A stretch of 60,894 nt of DNA from Microbacterium halophytorum. GTDB taxonomy: Bacteria > Actinomycetota > Actinomycetes > Actinomycetales > Microbacteriaceae. Shown piece by piece: positions 41,546-49,307 of this stretch. Made by a program: the position numbers and the translations under genes. The stretch lies in assembly GCF_002970975.1 (NCBI RefSeq), contig NZ_KZ672983.1:359107-420000 (forward strand), given 5' to 3'. Numbering within the stretch: position 1 is the stretch's first letter; every line of letters starts with the position of its first letter. The notes under the pieces were generated by a model. That model was not told where the DNA came from, ran no database searches, and saw only the letters and a program-made list of their open reading frames with translations.

Positions 41546-42343
41546 TCAGGCCGTCGCCGCGATGCCGCGGATGAAAGCAGTGGACGCGGCCGACTCGACG
41601 GTCGGGTAGTACTCCAGCCCGATCGGCCCTTCGTACCCGGATGCGCGCAGCGTGCGCAGCGCGCTCGGCCAGTCGATGTCGCCGCTCCCCGGCTCGCCCC
41701 GGCCGGGGGCGTCGGCGACCTGCACGTACTTCACGAGATCACCGGCGGCCTCGAGCTCCGCCGCGGGGTCCTCGCCCTCGACGGTGGAGTGGTACAGGTC
41801 ATACAGAACGCCGAAGAACGGCGAGTCGACGCCGCGGGCGACGTACGCCGACTCGGCGGTGCGATCCAGCAGGGAACCCGGATGATCGACCCGGACGTTC
41901 ACGGCCTCGAGCACGAGGGTGACGCCGGAACCGTCGATCTGGGCGATCGCCCTGCGGTAGATCTCGACGAGCTCGTCGAGCTGGGTCTGCCGCTTCGAAC
42001 CGCCGAAGCCCGTGCCGCTTCCGACGACGATCCGGGGGCAGCCGAGCTGCCGGGCGATCTCGACGCCCTCGTCGAGCTTCCGGTAGAACTCGGAGTGGTC
42101 CTTCGGCGGGATCATGAACTGCGTGCGCGGCTCTGACAGCTGCGCCGTCAGCACCGTGCCCGTCTCCTCCAGCGCCGCCTTCAGCGCGGGGATGTCCTTC
42201 GGCGCCGCGGGCGCGTCGACCCCCGTCGGGCCCCACATCTCGACCGCGTCGAAGCCGGCCGCCGATGCGGCGCGGACGCGTTCGTGGTAGTCGCCCGCCT
42301 CCGTGAACAGCAGCTCGATGTTCGGCGCAAGGGTGTACGTCAT
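41546..42343 (-). CDS. Hydroxypyruvate-isomerase-like TIM barrel protein
   Basis: 265 aa. The length and motifs fit the hydroxypyruvate isomerase / OtnI group: APNIELLFTEAGDYHERV at the start, LVLEAVNVRVDHPGSLLD with metal-ligand Glu, FFGVLYDLYHSTVEGED (Asp and His), VKYVQVADAPGRGEPGSGDIDW and LEYYPT (final Glu). Such enzymes interconvert hydroxypyruvate and tartronate semialdehyde or 2-oxo-tetronates. It is the first gene of the isomerase operon and starts 69 bp from a 26-bp palindrome shared with the importer operon. Confidence 0.87.
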   Translation of the reverse strand: MTYTLAPNIELLFTEAGDYHERVRAASAAGFDAVEMWGPTGVDAPAAPKDIPALKAALEETGTVLTAQLSEPRTQFMIPPKDHSEFYRKLDEGVEIARQLGCPRIVVGSGTGFGGSKRQTQLDELVEIYRRAIAQIDGSGVTLVLEAVNVRVDHPGSLLDRTAESAYVARGVDSPFFGVLYDLYHSTVEGEDPAAELEAAGDLVKYVQVADAPGRGEPGSGDIDWPSALRTLRASGYEGPIGLEYYPTVESAASTAFIRGIAATA

Positions 42344-42412
42344 GGTGTTCCGTCCTCTCCGGATGGCCGTGCCCCGCGCCGTCGGCGCGCGGGCTCCGTC
42401 GACCGCGATGCG

Positions 42413-42448
42413 ACAGTAGCACGAAAACTGACTCAAATGTAAGTTTTC
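42413..42448. promoter_or_regulatory. Isomerase-operon promoter with 26-bp GAAAACT...AGTTTTC operator
   Basis: The arms GAAAACT (42423-42429) and AGTTTTC (42442-42448) form a perfect 7-bp inverted repeat spanning 26 bp. On the minus strand, TTACAT (42442-42437), an 18-bp spacer and TACTGT (42418-42413) form a promoter for the isomerase operon. The minus-strand string GTTTTCGTGCTACTGTCGC matches GTTTTCGATGCTACGGTCGC at the importer promoter. Likely target of the TetR encoded at 42488. Confidence 0.62.
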
Positions 42449-42487
42449 AGCGCCGATCGATCATCCGGATGCGGACGCTGTGGTTGG

Positions 42488-43096
42488 ATGGACGCCGTGG
42501 GCGACAGGAGCAACGGCTATGCGACCGGCCGGGCCCGGCGCGAGCGGCTGATCGACGCCGCCATCGCCGCGTTCGGAGAATCGGGGTTCCACACCGCGAC
42601 GCTCGGCGACATCGCCGCGGCGTGCGGGATCTCCCGACCGGGCCTGCTGCACCACTTCGACAGCAAGGAGGCGCTCCTCACCGCCGTGCTGGAGCGGCGC
42701 GACGCGATCGACCGGGAGGCGTTCACAGGCGCGATCGACCGCTCGGTGTCGCCGCTGCAGGCGATCGTCGACATCACGGCGAGCAACGCGGAGACCGCCG
42801 GCCTGATCCAGCTCTACGCCGTTCTCTCGGCCGAGGCGACCAACCCCGCCCACCCGGCGCACGACTACTTCGCCGGGCTCTACCGGCGCCTGACCGACGA
42901 CGTCGCCGACACGCTGCGCCCCCTCGTCGACGACGGCACGGTCGCTGGGCCCGCCGACGAACTGGCGCGCGAGCTGCTCGCGCTGCGCGACGGCCTCGTG
43001 CTGCAGAGCCTGCTCTCGCGCGGCCGCATCCGCCCGACCGAGGCCCTGGCAGCGGCGATCACCCGCCTCACCGGCGTCGAGGTCACCGCCCGCTGA
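42488..43096 (+). CDS. TetR/AcrR regulator, probable repressor of the isomerase operon
   Basis: 202 aa. The HTH region ends GISRPGLLHHFDSKEALLTAVLERRD, and the ligand domain has YAVLSAEATNPAHPAHDYFAGLYRR. Both parts parallel the TetR at 34613, so the two share a recent ancestor. It is divergent from the isomerase operon, with a perfect palindrome 40 bp upstream of its ATG. The ATG at 42488 is the only sensible start before the HTH. The inducer is probably a sugar or pathway intermediate; cross-regulation with its paralogue is possible. Confidence 0.88.
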   Translation: MDAVGDRSNGYATGRARRERLIDAAIAAFGESGFHTATLGDIAAACGISRPGLLHHFDSKEALLTAVLERRDAIDREAFTGAIDRSVSPLQAIVDITASNAETAGLIQLYAVLSAEATNPAHPAHDYFAGLYRRLTDDVADTLRPLVDDGTVAGPADELARELLALRDGLVLQSLLSRGRIRPTEALAAAITRLTGVEVTAR

Positions 43097-43149
43097 CCCG
43101 CCCTCCGTAGACTCGGCACGACGACGAGGAGGCGGCGACGGGAGGCCAG

Positions 43150-43905
43150 GTGAGCGCACGCACGCGGTTCGCCGCGATCCGCTTCGCGGCGGCCGCCCTG
43201 TGCGCCGCGTCGCTCGTGCACCGCTGGCTGTGGGGGCTCAGCTCGCAGACCGTGGCCGGCCAGAACTTCCTCGCCTACCTCACGATCGAGTCGAACATCG
43301 CGTTCACGGCGGTCGCGGCGGTCGGCGGTGTCGTCGCCCTGCGGCGCGGAGCCGACCCCGGCTGGCTCACGGACATCCGGACCGTCGTCCTCAGCTGGAC
43401 GATCACGGCCGGCCTCGTCTTCGCGCTGCTGATGTGGCAGGCGAGCCTGCGCGGCATCCCGATGACGGTGCCGTGGTCGGACGTCGTGCTGCACTTCGTG
43501 CTGCCGGCCGCCGCGATCGCCGCATGGGTCCTCGCCCCCGGCCGCGGCAGGGCGCATTGGCGGCTGATCGCGTGGGTCGTCGCGTTCCCCGTGGTCTGGG
43601 GTCTCGTGACGATCTGGCGGGGTGCGCAGATCGGCTGGTACCCGTACTACTTCCTCGACCCGCGGCAGGTCTCCGGCGCCGCCGAGTTCGCAATCACGAG
43701 CGCGATCGCGCTCGCGGTGTTCGCGGGGGTTGCCAGCGGTCTGATCGGCCTCAGCCGCTGGCGTTCGACGCTGCCGGATGATCCCGATGCCGCCGAACCC
43801 GGGCCGCTGGTTCCGAACGGGGGCGAGCCCGCACGGGATGATCCGGATGCGGAGGAGAGCGGAGCGGCCATGCTCCCGGATGCGCGTGAGGTCGCGAACG
43901 TGTGA
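43150..43905 (+). CDS. Pr6Pr family membrane protein
   Basis: 251 aa with six predicted membrane helices in the first 200 residues. NFLAYLTIESNIAFTAVAAVGG, WSDVVLHFVLPAAAIAAWVLAPGRGR and WYPYYFLDPRQVSG are characteristic of Pr6Pr proteins, a six-helix family of unknown function in actinobacteria. The C-terminal 45 residues are an acidic, Pro-rich tail likely in the cytoplasm. The GTG at 43150 follows GGAGGCCAG. It is convergent with the amine-oxidase gene. Confidence 0.85.
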   Translation: MSARTRFAAIRFAAAALCAASLVHRWLWGLSSQTVAGQNFLAYLTIESNIAFTAVAAVGGVVALRRGADPGWLTDIRTVVLSWTITAGLVFALLMWQASLRGIPMTVPWSDVVLHFVLPAAAIAAWVLAPGRGRAHWRLIAWVVAFPVVWGLVTIWRGAQIGWYPYYFLDPRQVSGAAEFAITSAIALAVFAGVASGLIGLSRWRSTLPDDPDAAEPGPLVPNGGEPARDDPDAEESGAAMLPDAREVANV

Positions 43906-43937
43906 CGCCTTCGGGCCGCGGGTGGCTCCGGCCCGGT

Positions 43938-45308
43938 TCAGGAGGCTTCCGGCGCGTCCGCGAACGGCGCGAGCGAGTCGATCGCCGCCTGCGCGGCCTC
44001 GCCGTCGCCCAGCTCCGCGAACGCTTGGGCGGCCTCGCCTCCGACGAACCCGACGAGGATCGGTTCGCCCGTCGCGGGCGCGAGATTGACCCAGGTGCGC
44101 ACGGCGGCTTCGCCGCCGACGATGTGCCAGATCTGCTCCTCGGCCGACCAGAACTGCTCGTCGAAGCGCAGCCACACCGTCTCGATCGCGCCGCTGCCCG
44201 TGCCGTCGATCGCCGCGCGGTGGTCGAACGGGAGCGGCGGGTCGAACTCCACGGACCCGTGCCGCAGCACCCCGATCGGAACCGTCAGGACGACGCGGTC
44301 GGCCGACAGCGCCTCGCCTGTGGACAGCCGCAGGCTCACGCCGTCGCGGTCGTACGCGACGCCCAGGACGGTCGTCTTCAGCGAGACGTTCAGCCCGTCG
44401 AGCTCGCGGTCGATCACCTCGCCGACGTCGCCGTCGAACGCGACGCGATCGCCGGGGATCGTCGGCGGGTACCAGGACGACAGCTGGGCCGGCTCGGCCC
44501 CCGTCGTGTCCGTGAGGTAGGCGAGCGCTGCGGCGAGCTCCGGCTCCTCCGCATCGGCTCCTGATGCGGCGAGCGCGGCCCCCAGCGATGCGTCCGACGG
44601 GGCGGACTGCGCGCCGTCGATCGCGCCGCGCACGGGGTCCATCGACGGCACGTCGACGGCGCCCTCCGCTCCGCGTGCCGCCTCGCCCTCTAGCGGCTCG
44701 GTGCCGACGCCCTCCTCCGCGAGCGCGTCGATGATGCCGTCGGCGTCAGCCGGCGCCGTCCACGCGCCGAGCGCGGGGGCGACGGGCCAGTCGTCCGCGT
44801 CGACCCTGTGCACGCGGCCGCCCGTGCGGTCGCGGCCCTCGATCACCGTCACCTCGAAGCCCGCATCCGCGAGGAACCGCGCGGCCCTCGCGCCCGCGAG
44901 CCCCGCACCGACGACGAACGCCCGTTCGCCCCGTTCCGCGACCTCGGTGACGGCGGCCGCCGCGCGCAGACCGTCGTTCGCCGCCGCGTACAGCGTGCCG
45001 ATCGGGGTGCCGAGGGCGTCGCCCGCGAAGAAGACGCGGCCCTCGAGCGGCGTCGCGAGCACGGCGCGCTCGGCCTCCGCCGACCCCACCGGCACGAAGG
45101 GGCGCGCGCCGCGCGAGTGCGGGTCGGTGGTCCACGAGCTGCGGACGAAGCCAGCTGGGACCGGGACGTCCTGCGACGGCGTGGGCGAGACATCCGGTTC
45201 GGTCGGCGAAGGCGACGGCTCCGGGTCTGGCGTCGTGCACGACGCGAGCAGCAGCGCGACGGCGCCTGTCCCGGCACCGACGAGCAGCGAGCGTCGCGTG
45301 AACTCCAT
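43938..45308 (-). CDS. Flavin amine oxidase-like lipoprotein, apparently circularly permuted
   Basis: 456 aa. The N-terminus is a Tat/lipoprotein signal (FTRRSLLVGAG... LASC, Cys 24) followed by a Pro/Ser-rich linker. Residues about 57-121 (RSSWTTDPHSRGARPFVPVG, EGRVFFAGDALG, LYAAANDGLRAAAAV) correspond to the C-terminal end of flavin amine oxidases. Only then comes the FAD Rossmann segment FVVGAGLAGARAARFL (131-146) with RDRTGGRVHR, and then the substrate domain up to EFDPPLPFDHR and the W-rich region. The protein stops where the usual tail would begin. The order is therefore C-terminal segment first, as in a circular permutation. It probably oxidises an amine or similar substrate outside the membrane. 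Confidence 0.82.
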   Translation of the reverse strand: MEFTRRSLLVGAGTGAVALLLASCTTPDPEPSPSPTEPDVSPTPSQDVPVPAGFVRSSWTTDPHSRGARPFVPVGSAEAERAVLATPLEGRVFFAGDALGTPIGTLYAAANDGLRAAAAVTEVAERGERAFVVGAGLAGARAARFLADAGFEVTVIEGRDRTGGRVHRVDADDWPVAPALGAWTAPADADGIIDALAEEGVGTEPLEGEAARGAEGAVDVPSMDPVRGAIDGAQSAPSDASLGAALAASGADAEEPELAAALAYLTDTTGAEPAQLSSWYPPTIPGDRVAFDGDVGEVIDRELDGLNVSLKTTVLGVAYDRDGVSLRLSTGEALSADRVVLTVPIGVLRHGSVEFDPPLPFDHRAAIDGTGSGAIETVWLRFDEQFWSAEEQIWHIVGGEAAVRTWVNLAPATGEPILVGFVGGEAAQAFAELGDGEAAQAAIDSLAPFADAPEAS

Positions 45309-45749
45309 CGCCGGTCAGCCTATCGCCGCGCGCGTGCCGCGCACCGTTGACCGGCCGCACGGCAGTGCACCGAATGGGCAACAACTGCGACGCGCGCCTG
45401 CCGAAAGCGCAACCGTCGCCCTCAGCAAGCCGCCGGAAGGGCCACAGGTGCGACTTCCGCACCGGTGCACCGCCCACGCGGGGCGGGCGAGGCGGTCGCC
45501 CGCCGCCCGTGCGGCGATGCTGGGCGACGGGGCGACCGCGCGCGGAACAGGGACTGACGCCGGCGCCGCGCGGTGCGGACCGTGACTGTGCAGGTCATCC
45601 GGTCCGCACCTCCACTCTCGCGCGCGCCGGTTCCGGCCCGTTTTCGGTCGTGTGTCGATCGTGTGAACCCGCGGGGCCCACCGCTCCGGCGCGGGAACGG
45701 GCGGCTTCCCGACGCCGGAACCCGCAGCGGGCCGCACCCGGGCCGGCGG
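45309..45749. other. 441-bp intergenic region with hairpin
   Basis: This is the longest gene-free stretch in the window, between the amine-oxidase start and the IclR stop. It is GC-rich with no convincing open frame. A perfect 9-bp inverted repeat GTGCGGACC/GGTCCGCAC spans 45573-45609. The 5' part must hold the amine-oxidase promoter, but I see no clear -35/-10 pair. The segment near 45730 (CCGGGCCGGCGG) follows the IclR stop and may help terminate it. Confidence 0.5.
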
Positions 45750-46511
45750 TCAGGTCCGCAGCGACCGCGTCAGGTCGGCGGCGGCCTGACGCACGAGCCC
45801 GCCGAGGCGCCGCTCCTCGGCGCGGTCGCGCGCGACGACGACGCCGAGCGCCGCGAGCGGCAGGCCGGGCACCTGGCCGAGCGTCGCGCCGATCGACACG
45901 CTGCCGAGCGTCATCTCCTCGCGCGCGACCGCGTAGCCGAGGGCGCGGGCGGAGTCGACGTCTGCGAGGATCCCCGGGGTGTCGATCTTCGTGAGCGTCG
46001 TCTCGCGCAGCAGCGGCTGCCGGCAGTACGCGGCGATCCACTCGTCGTCCTGCGCCGCGAGCATCGCCTTGCCCGTGCCGACGGCGTGCAGCGGGAGCCT
46101 GCCACCCATCCGGGCCAGCGTCGGGACGGAACCGCGGCCCGTGACTCGGCCCACGAACAGGGCGGCGGCGCCCTCCGGATCCGTCTGGTCGAGCACCGAG
46201 AGGTGCACGTTCTCGCCCGTCGCCTCATACAGCCGCTGCATGTGCGGCAGCGCCGTCTCGCGCAGCCGCAGCGAGAGCGGGGAGAGCTCGCCGAGCTCGA
46301 ACAGCCGATCGCCGATGGCGTACCGCCGGCCCGGAACGCGCACGAGGAGGCCGAGGTCGATCATCTGCGCGGCGATCCGGTGCAGCGTCGACGGCGACAG
46401 CCCCGTCTCCTCCGCGAGCCGCGTCGCCCCGAGCTCGGGCTCGTCGGCGGTGAACGCGCCGAGGATGCGCATCGCTCGGTCGAGCACCCCGCCGTCGTCC
46501 TCCGCTCGCAT
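45750..46511 (-). CDS. IclR family transcriptional regulator (PobR-like)
   Basis: 253 aa. The N-terminal winged HTH (LDRAMRILGAFTADEPELGATRLAEETGLSPSTLHR, about residues 10-45) is followed by the IclR effector domain with RMGGRLPLHAVGTGKAMLA and GYAVAREEMTLGSVSIGA. It is divergent from pobA, 109 bp apart, so it most likely controls 4-hydroxybenzoate hydroxylation. IclR-type PobR and PcaR regulators are common in actinobacterial aromatic pathways. Whether it activates or represses cannot be told from sequence. Confidence 0.9.
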   Translation of the reverse strand: MRAEDDGGVLDRAMRILGAFTADEPELGATRLAEETGLSPSTLHRIAAQMIDLGLLVRVPGRRYAIGDRLFELGELSPLSLRLRETALPHMQRLYEATGENVHLSVLDQTDPEGAAALFVGRVTGRGSVPTLARMGGRLPLHAVGTGKAMLAAQDDEWIAAYCRQPLLRETTLTKIDTPGILADVDSARALGYAVAREEMTLGSVSIGATLGQVPGLPLAALGVVVARDRAEERRLGGLVRQAAADLTRSLRT

Positions 46512-46531
46512 CGCCCCAGGTTACGCCAGAT

Positions 46532-46546
46532 TCCCACTGACTGGGA
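46532..46546. promoter_or_regulatory. Possible IclR operator before pobA
   Basis: TCCCA-N5-TGGGA inverted repeat, 21 bp from the IclR start and 75 bp before pobA. Its size and place fit an IclR-family site, but a 5-bp arm is weak evidence in GC-rich DNA. Confidence 0.35.
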
Positions 46547-46620
46547 TGACGGCGGCCGCCGGCCCCGGGCGACACCGGATGATCGGAGGCGGCAACCCGC
46601 ACCGAGTCGAAGGAGACGCC

Positions 46621-47796
46621 ATGGCCGAGCGCACCCGAGTAGCGATCGTCGGAGCAGGACCGGCAGGCCTCCTGCTGTCGCACCTGCTCGACGAAGCCGG
46701 AATCGAGTCGATCGTGATCGACAGCCGCACGCGCGAGCAGATCGAGACCACGATCCGCGCCGGCATCCTCGAGCAGGGAACCGTCGAGGTCCTCACCGAG
46801 ACGGGCGCGAGCGAGCGCGTGAACACCATCGGAGACAAGCACTCGGGCATCTACCTCGGTTTCGACGACGAGCTGCACCACATCGACTTCGGCGCGCTCG
46901 TCGGCCGCAACGTCTGGCTCTACCCGCAGCACGAGGTGCTGGTCGACCTCATCGCCGCGCGCCTCGCCGCCGGCCAGGACCTGCGGTTCGGCGTCACGGC
47001 CGAGCGCGTGGAGGACGCCGAGACGGAGCGCCCGCGTGTGGTCGTGCGCGACGCGGAGGGCCGCGAGTCGGTGATCGAGGCCGACGTCGTCGTCGGCGCC
47101 GACGGCTCCCGCAGCGTCGTGAAGAAGGCCGTCACCGGCTCGCACGGCGGTTTCTTCCACGAGTGCCCGTTCGCGTGGTTCGGCATCCTCACCGAGGCGC
47201 CGCCGTCGAAGGACGAGCTGATCTACTCCAACTCCCCCGACGGCTTCGCCCTGATCAGCCAGCGCAGCCCCGAGGTGCAGCGGATGTACTTCCAGTGCGA
47301 CCCTGAGACCGACCCGAGCTCCTACAGCGAGGCCCAGCTCTGGGACGAGCTGCAGCGCCGCACTCCCGCGACCGAGCTGAAGGAGGGCCCGATCTTCCAG
47401 CGCGACGTGCTGAAGTTCCGCAGCTTCGTCGCGCACCGGATGCAGGCCGGCCGGGCCGTCATCGTCGGCGACGCCGCCCACACAGTGCCTCCGACGGGCG
47501 CCAAGGGGATGAACCTCGCGGTCGCCGACGTCGTGCTGCTCGACCGCGCCATCCGGGACCTGCTGCTGCGCGGCGACGCGACGCACTTCGAGAGCTTCAC
47601 GGACGAAGCACTGCGGCGCACGTGGAAGGCCCAGCAGTTCTCGTGGTGGATGACGAGCATGCTGCACCAGCAGCCGGGCGCGAGCGACTTCGAGCGCCAC
47701 CGCCAGATCGCCGAGCTGCGCACCGTCACCGACAGCGAGGCCGGCCGTCGCTACCTCGCCGAGGCCTACACCGGCTGGCCCCTGCTCGGCCGCTGA
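46621..47796 (+). CDS. pobA: 4-hydroxybenzoate 3-monooxygenase
   Basis: 391 aa, the normal PobA length. FAD-binding GAGPAGLLLSHLL starts at residue 10, the DG motif is VVGADGSRSVVKKAV, and the GD motif is VIVGDAAHTVPPTGAKGMNLAVADV. RAGILEQGTVEVL and QRDVLKFRSFVAHRMQAG are typical of p-hydroxybenzoate hydroxylase. It converts 4-hydroxybenzoate to protocatechuate with NAD(P)H and O2. Regulator gene divergent; RBS GAAGGAG before the ATG. Protocatechuate ring-cleavage genes (pcaGH or ligAB) are not in this window, so its product must be used by genes elsewhere. Confidence 0.95.
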   Translation: MAERTRVAIVGAGPAGLLLSHLLDEAGIESIVIDSRTREQIETTIRAGILEQGTVEVLTETGASERVNTIGDKHSGIYLGFDDELHHIDFGALVGRNVWLYPQHEVLVDLIAARLAAGQDLRFGVTAERVEDAETERPRVVVRDAEGRESVIEADVVVGADGSRSVVKKAVTGSHGGFFHECPFAWFGILTEAPPSKDELIYSNSPDGFALISQRSPEVQRMYFQCDPETDPSSYSEAQLWDELQRRTPATELKEGPIFQRDVLKFRSFVAHRMQAGRAVIVGDAAHTVPPTGAKGMNLAVADVVLLDRAIRDLLLRGDATHFESFTDEALRRTWKAQQFSWWMTSMLHQQPGASDFERHRQIAELRTVTDSEAGRRYLAEAYTGWPLLGR

Positions 47797-47867
47797 CCGG
47801 ACCGTGCGTGCCGTATGGTGCCGATGGCCCGCCCGGGCCCACGGCGCGGCTCGGAGTGTCGCTGCGC

Positions 47868-47949
47868 GCACAACGCAGTCATTCCCGCTGCGGGACGGGT
47901 CGGCGCGGGCCTTGGCCGGCCGCCGGGCGCGAGAATGACTGCGTTGTGC
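47868..47949. repeat. 82-bp palindromic repeat element, intergenic copy
   Basis: Perfect 17-bp inverted arms, GCACAACGCAGTCATTC (47868-47884) and its complement (47933-47949), enclose a 48-bp GC-rich loop. It lies in the 239-bp gap between pobA and the next MFS gene. The left arm is almost identical to the arm of an element inside cydDC (57871-57964). Another palindrome, TTCCCGGGAA, follows near 47983. No transposase is nearby. Confidence 0.7.
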
Positions 47950-48035
47950 AGCGGTGCCGACAACGGGCGTTCGGCAACTTCCCGGGAACGAGAGACTCCG
48001 GATATGCGGCGTTCATCGTGGCGTAGGGTCGGCGG

Positions 48036-49307
48036 GTGAGCAGCGACCGCCCGACGACCCCCACTGCGAACCACGATAACGCGCGGGGCCCGTCGATCGC
48101 TCTGCTGCTCGCGGCGATCGTCGTGGTCGGCATCAACATGCGCGTCACGATCACGGGCGTCGGGCCGCTGCTCGAGCAGATGAGCGCATCGACGGGCGAC
48201 TCCGTCGCGACCCTGAGCCTGCTCACGAGCGTTCCCGTCGTGATCTGGGCGCTGGTGTCATCGTTCGCGCACACGCTGTCGCACCGCTTCGGCATGAACC
48301 GGGTCGTGCTCTGGGCGCTGCTGGTTCTGGCGGGCGGCACACTCCTCCGCTCCGTTCCCGGCCCCGAGACGTCGCTGTGGATCGGGACGGTGCTGATCGG
48401 CGTCGCTCTCGCGGTGGCGAACGTGCTGCTGCCGGCGGTCGTGAAGCGGTCGTTCGGCTCGCACGTCGCGCTCGTGACGAGCATCTACACGGCGCTCTTC
48501 GCCGGATGCGGGGCGCTCGCCTCCGGCCTCGTCGTGCCGATCTCGTATGCGGTCGAGCCCTCGGGAGGCGACATCGGGTGGCGGGTCGCCCTCGTCGCCG
48601 TCGCGGCGACGCTGCCGATCGCGATCGTCCTGTGGCTGTTGCACATGCGCCGCTTCGGCGCCGACCGAGGGCACCGCCTCGCAAAGGGCACGGCGCGCGG
48701 CCCGAGCGTCTGGGCCGACCCGGTCGCGTGGCTCGTCGGCATCTACATGGGCGTGCAGGCGATCATGTTCTACGTCATGATCACGTGGCTCGCGCCCTAC
48801 GCGCGCTCGCTCGGCCACAGCGAGGTGCTCGCCGGCTACGACGTGATGATCTTCCAGATGGTGGGCGTGCTCGGCTCGATCGCCCTCCCCTTCGCGATGC
48901 GGGGCCGGATGGAGCGGTGGGTGCCCGCGATCCTGCCCCTGTTCTCGATGGCGGGCGTCGCAGGCTTGCTGCTCGCGCCATCCGGAATCTTCCTGTGGAT
49001 CTCGCTCGCCGGGCTGTGCAGCGGCGGCTCGATCGCGTGCTCCCTGACGCTGATGGCGACGCGCGCCCGCGACCACCAGACCGCGTCGGCTCTGAGCGGC
49101 ATGGGGCAGTCGGTCGGGTACGTGATCGCGGGCCTCGCCCCCGTCACCTTCGGCGCGATCCACAGCGCAACGGGAGGCTGGACGGCGTCGCTGCTGTTCC
49201 TCCTGGTGTTCTCGTCGATCGCGCAGTTCGTCTTCGGGCTGCTGGTCGGGCGCGACCGGTACGTGTTCGACCGGCTGCGCGCGCGGGCGGGGCGGCCGGC
49301 GGCGTAG
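48036..49307 (+). CDS. MFS transporter, CynX/NimT-like
   Basis: 423 aa with 12 predicted helices. GINMRVTITGVGPLLEQM in helix 1, GTVLIGVALAVANVLLPAVVKRSF in helix 4 and SGMGQSVGYVIAGLAPVTFGAIHSATGGW in the second half are typical of the CynX/NimT (cyanate or 2-nitroimidazole) carrier group. The GTG at 48036 starts a short cytoplasmic tail. Placed after pobA, it could transport an aromatic acid, but the family gives no strong support for that. Confidence 0.87.
   Translation: MSSDRPTTPTANHDNARGPSIALLLAAIVVVGINMRVTITGVGPLLEQMSASTGDSVATLSLLTSVPVVIWALVSSFAHTLSHRFGMNRVVLWALLVLAGGTLLRSVPGPETSLWIGTVLIGVALAVANVLLPAVVKRSFGSHVALVTSIYTALFAGCGALASGLVVPISYAVEPSGGDIGWRVALVAVAATLPIAIVLWLLHMRRFGADRGHRLAKGTARGPSVWADPVAWLVGIYMGVQAIMFYVMITWLAPYARSLGHSEVLAGYDVMIFQMVGVLGSIALPFAMRGRMERWVPAILPLFSMAGVAGLLLAPSGIFLWISLAGLCSGGSIACSLTLMATRARDHQTASALSGMGQSVGYVIAGLAPVTFGAIHSATGGWTASLLFLLVFSSIAQFVFGLLVGRDRYVFDRLRARAGRPAA

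Noticed and set aside
39601..42343. A complete C-glycoside deglycosidase system
   Set aside because: The TIM barrels resemble its catalytic subunit superfamily, but no small partner subunit or sugar 3-oxidase gene is present in the operon. General isomerase/epimerase annotation is safer.
45309..45749. Hidden gene in the longest gap
   Set aside because: The open frames there are Arg/Pro-rich shadows without ribosome-binding sites or recognisable motifs.
47868..47949. Insertion sequence or CRISPR repeat
   Set aside because: There is no transposase, no target-site duplication that I can see, and no regular spacer array; it is a single long palindrome.
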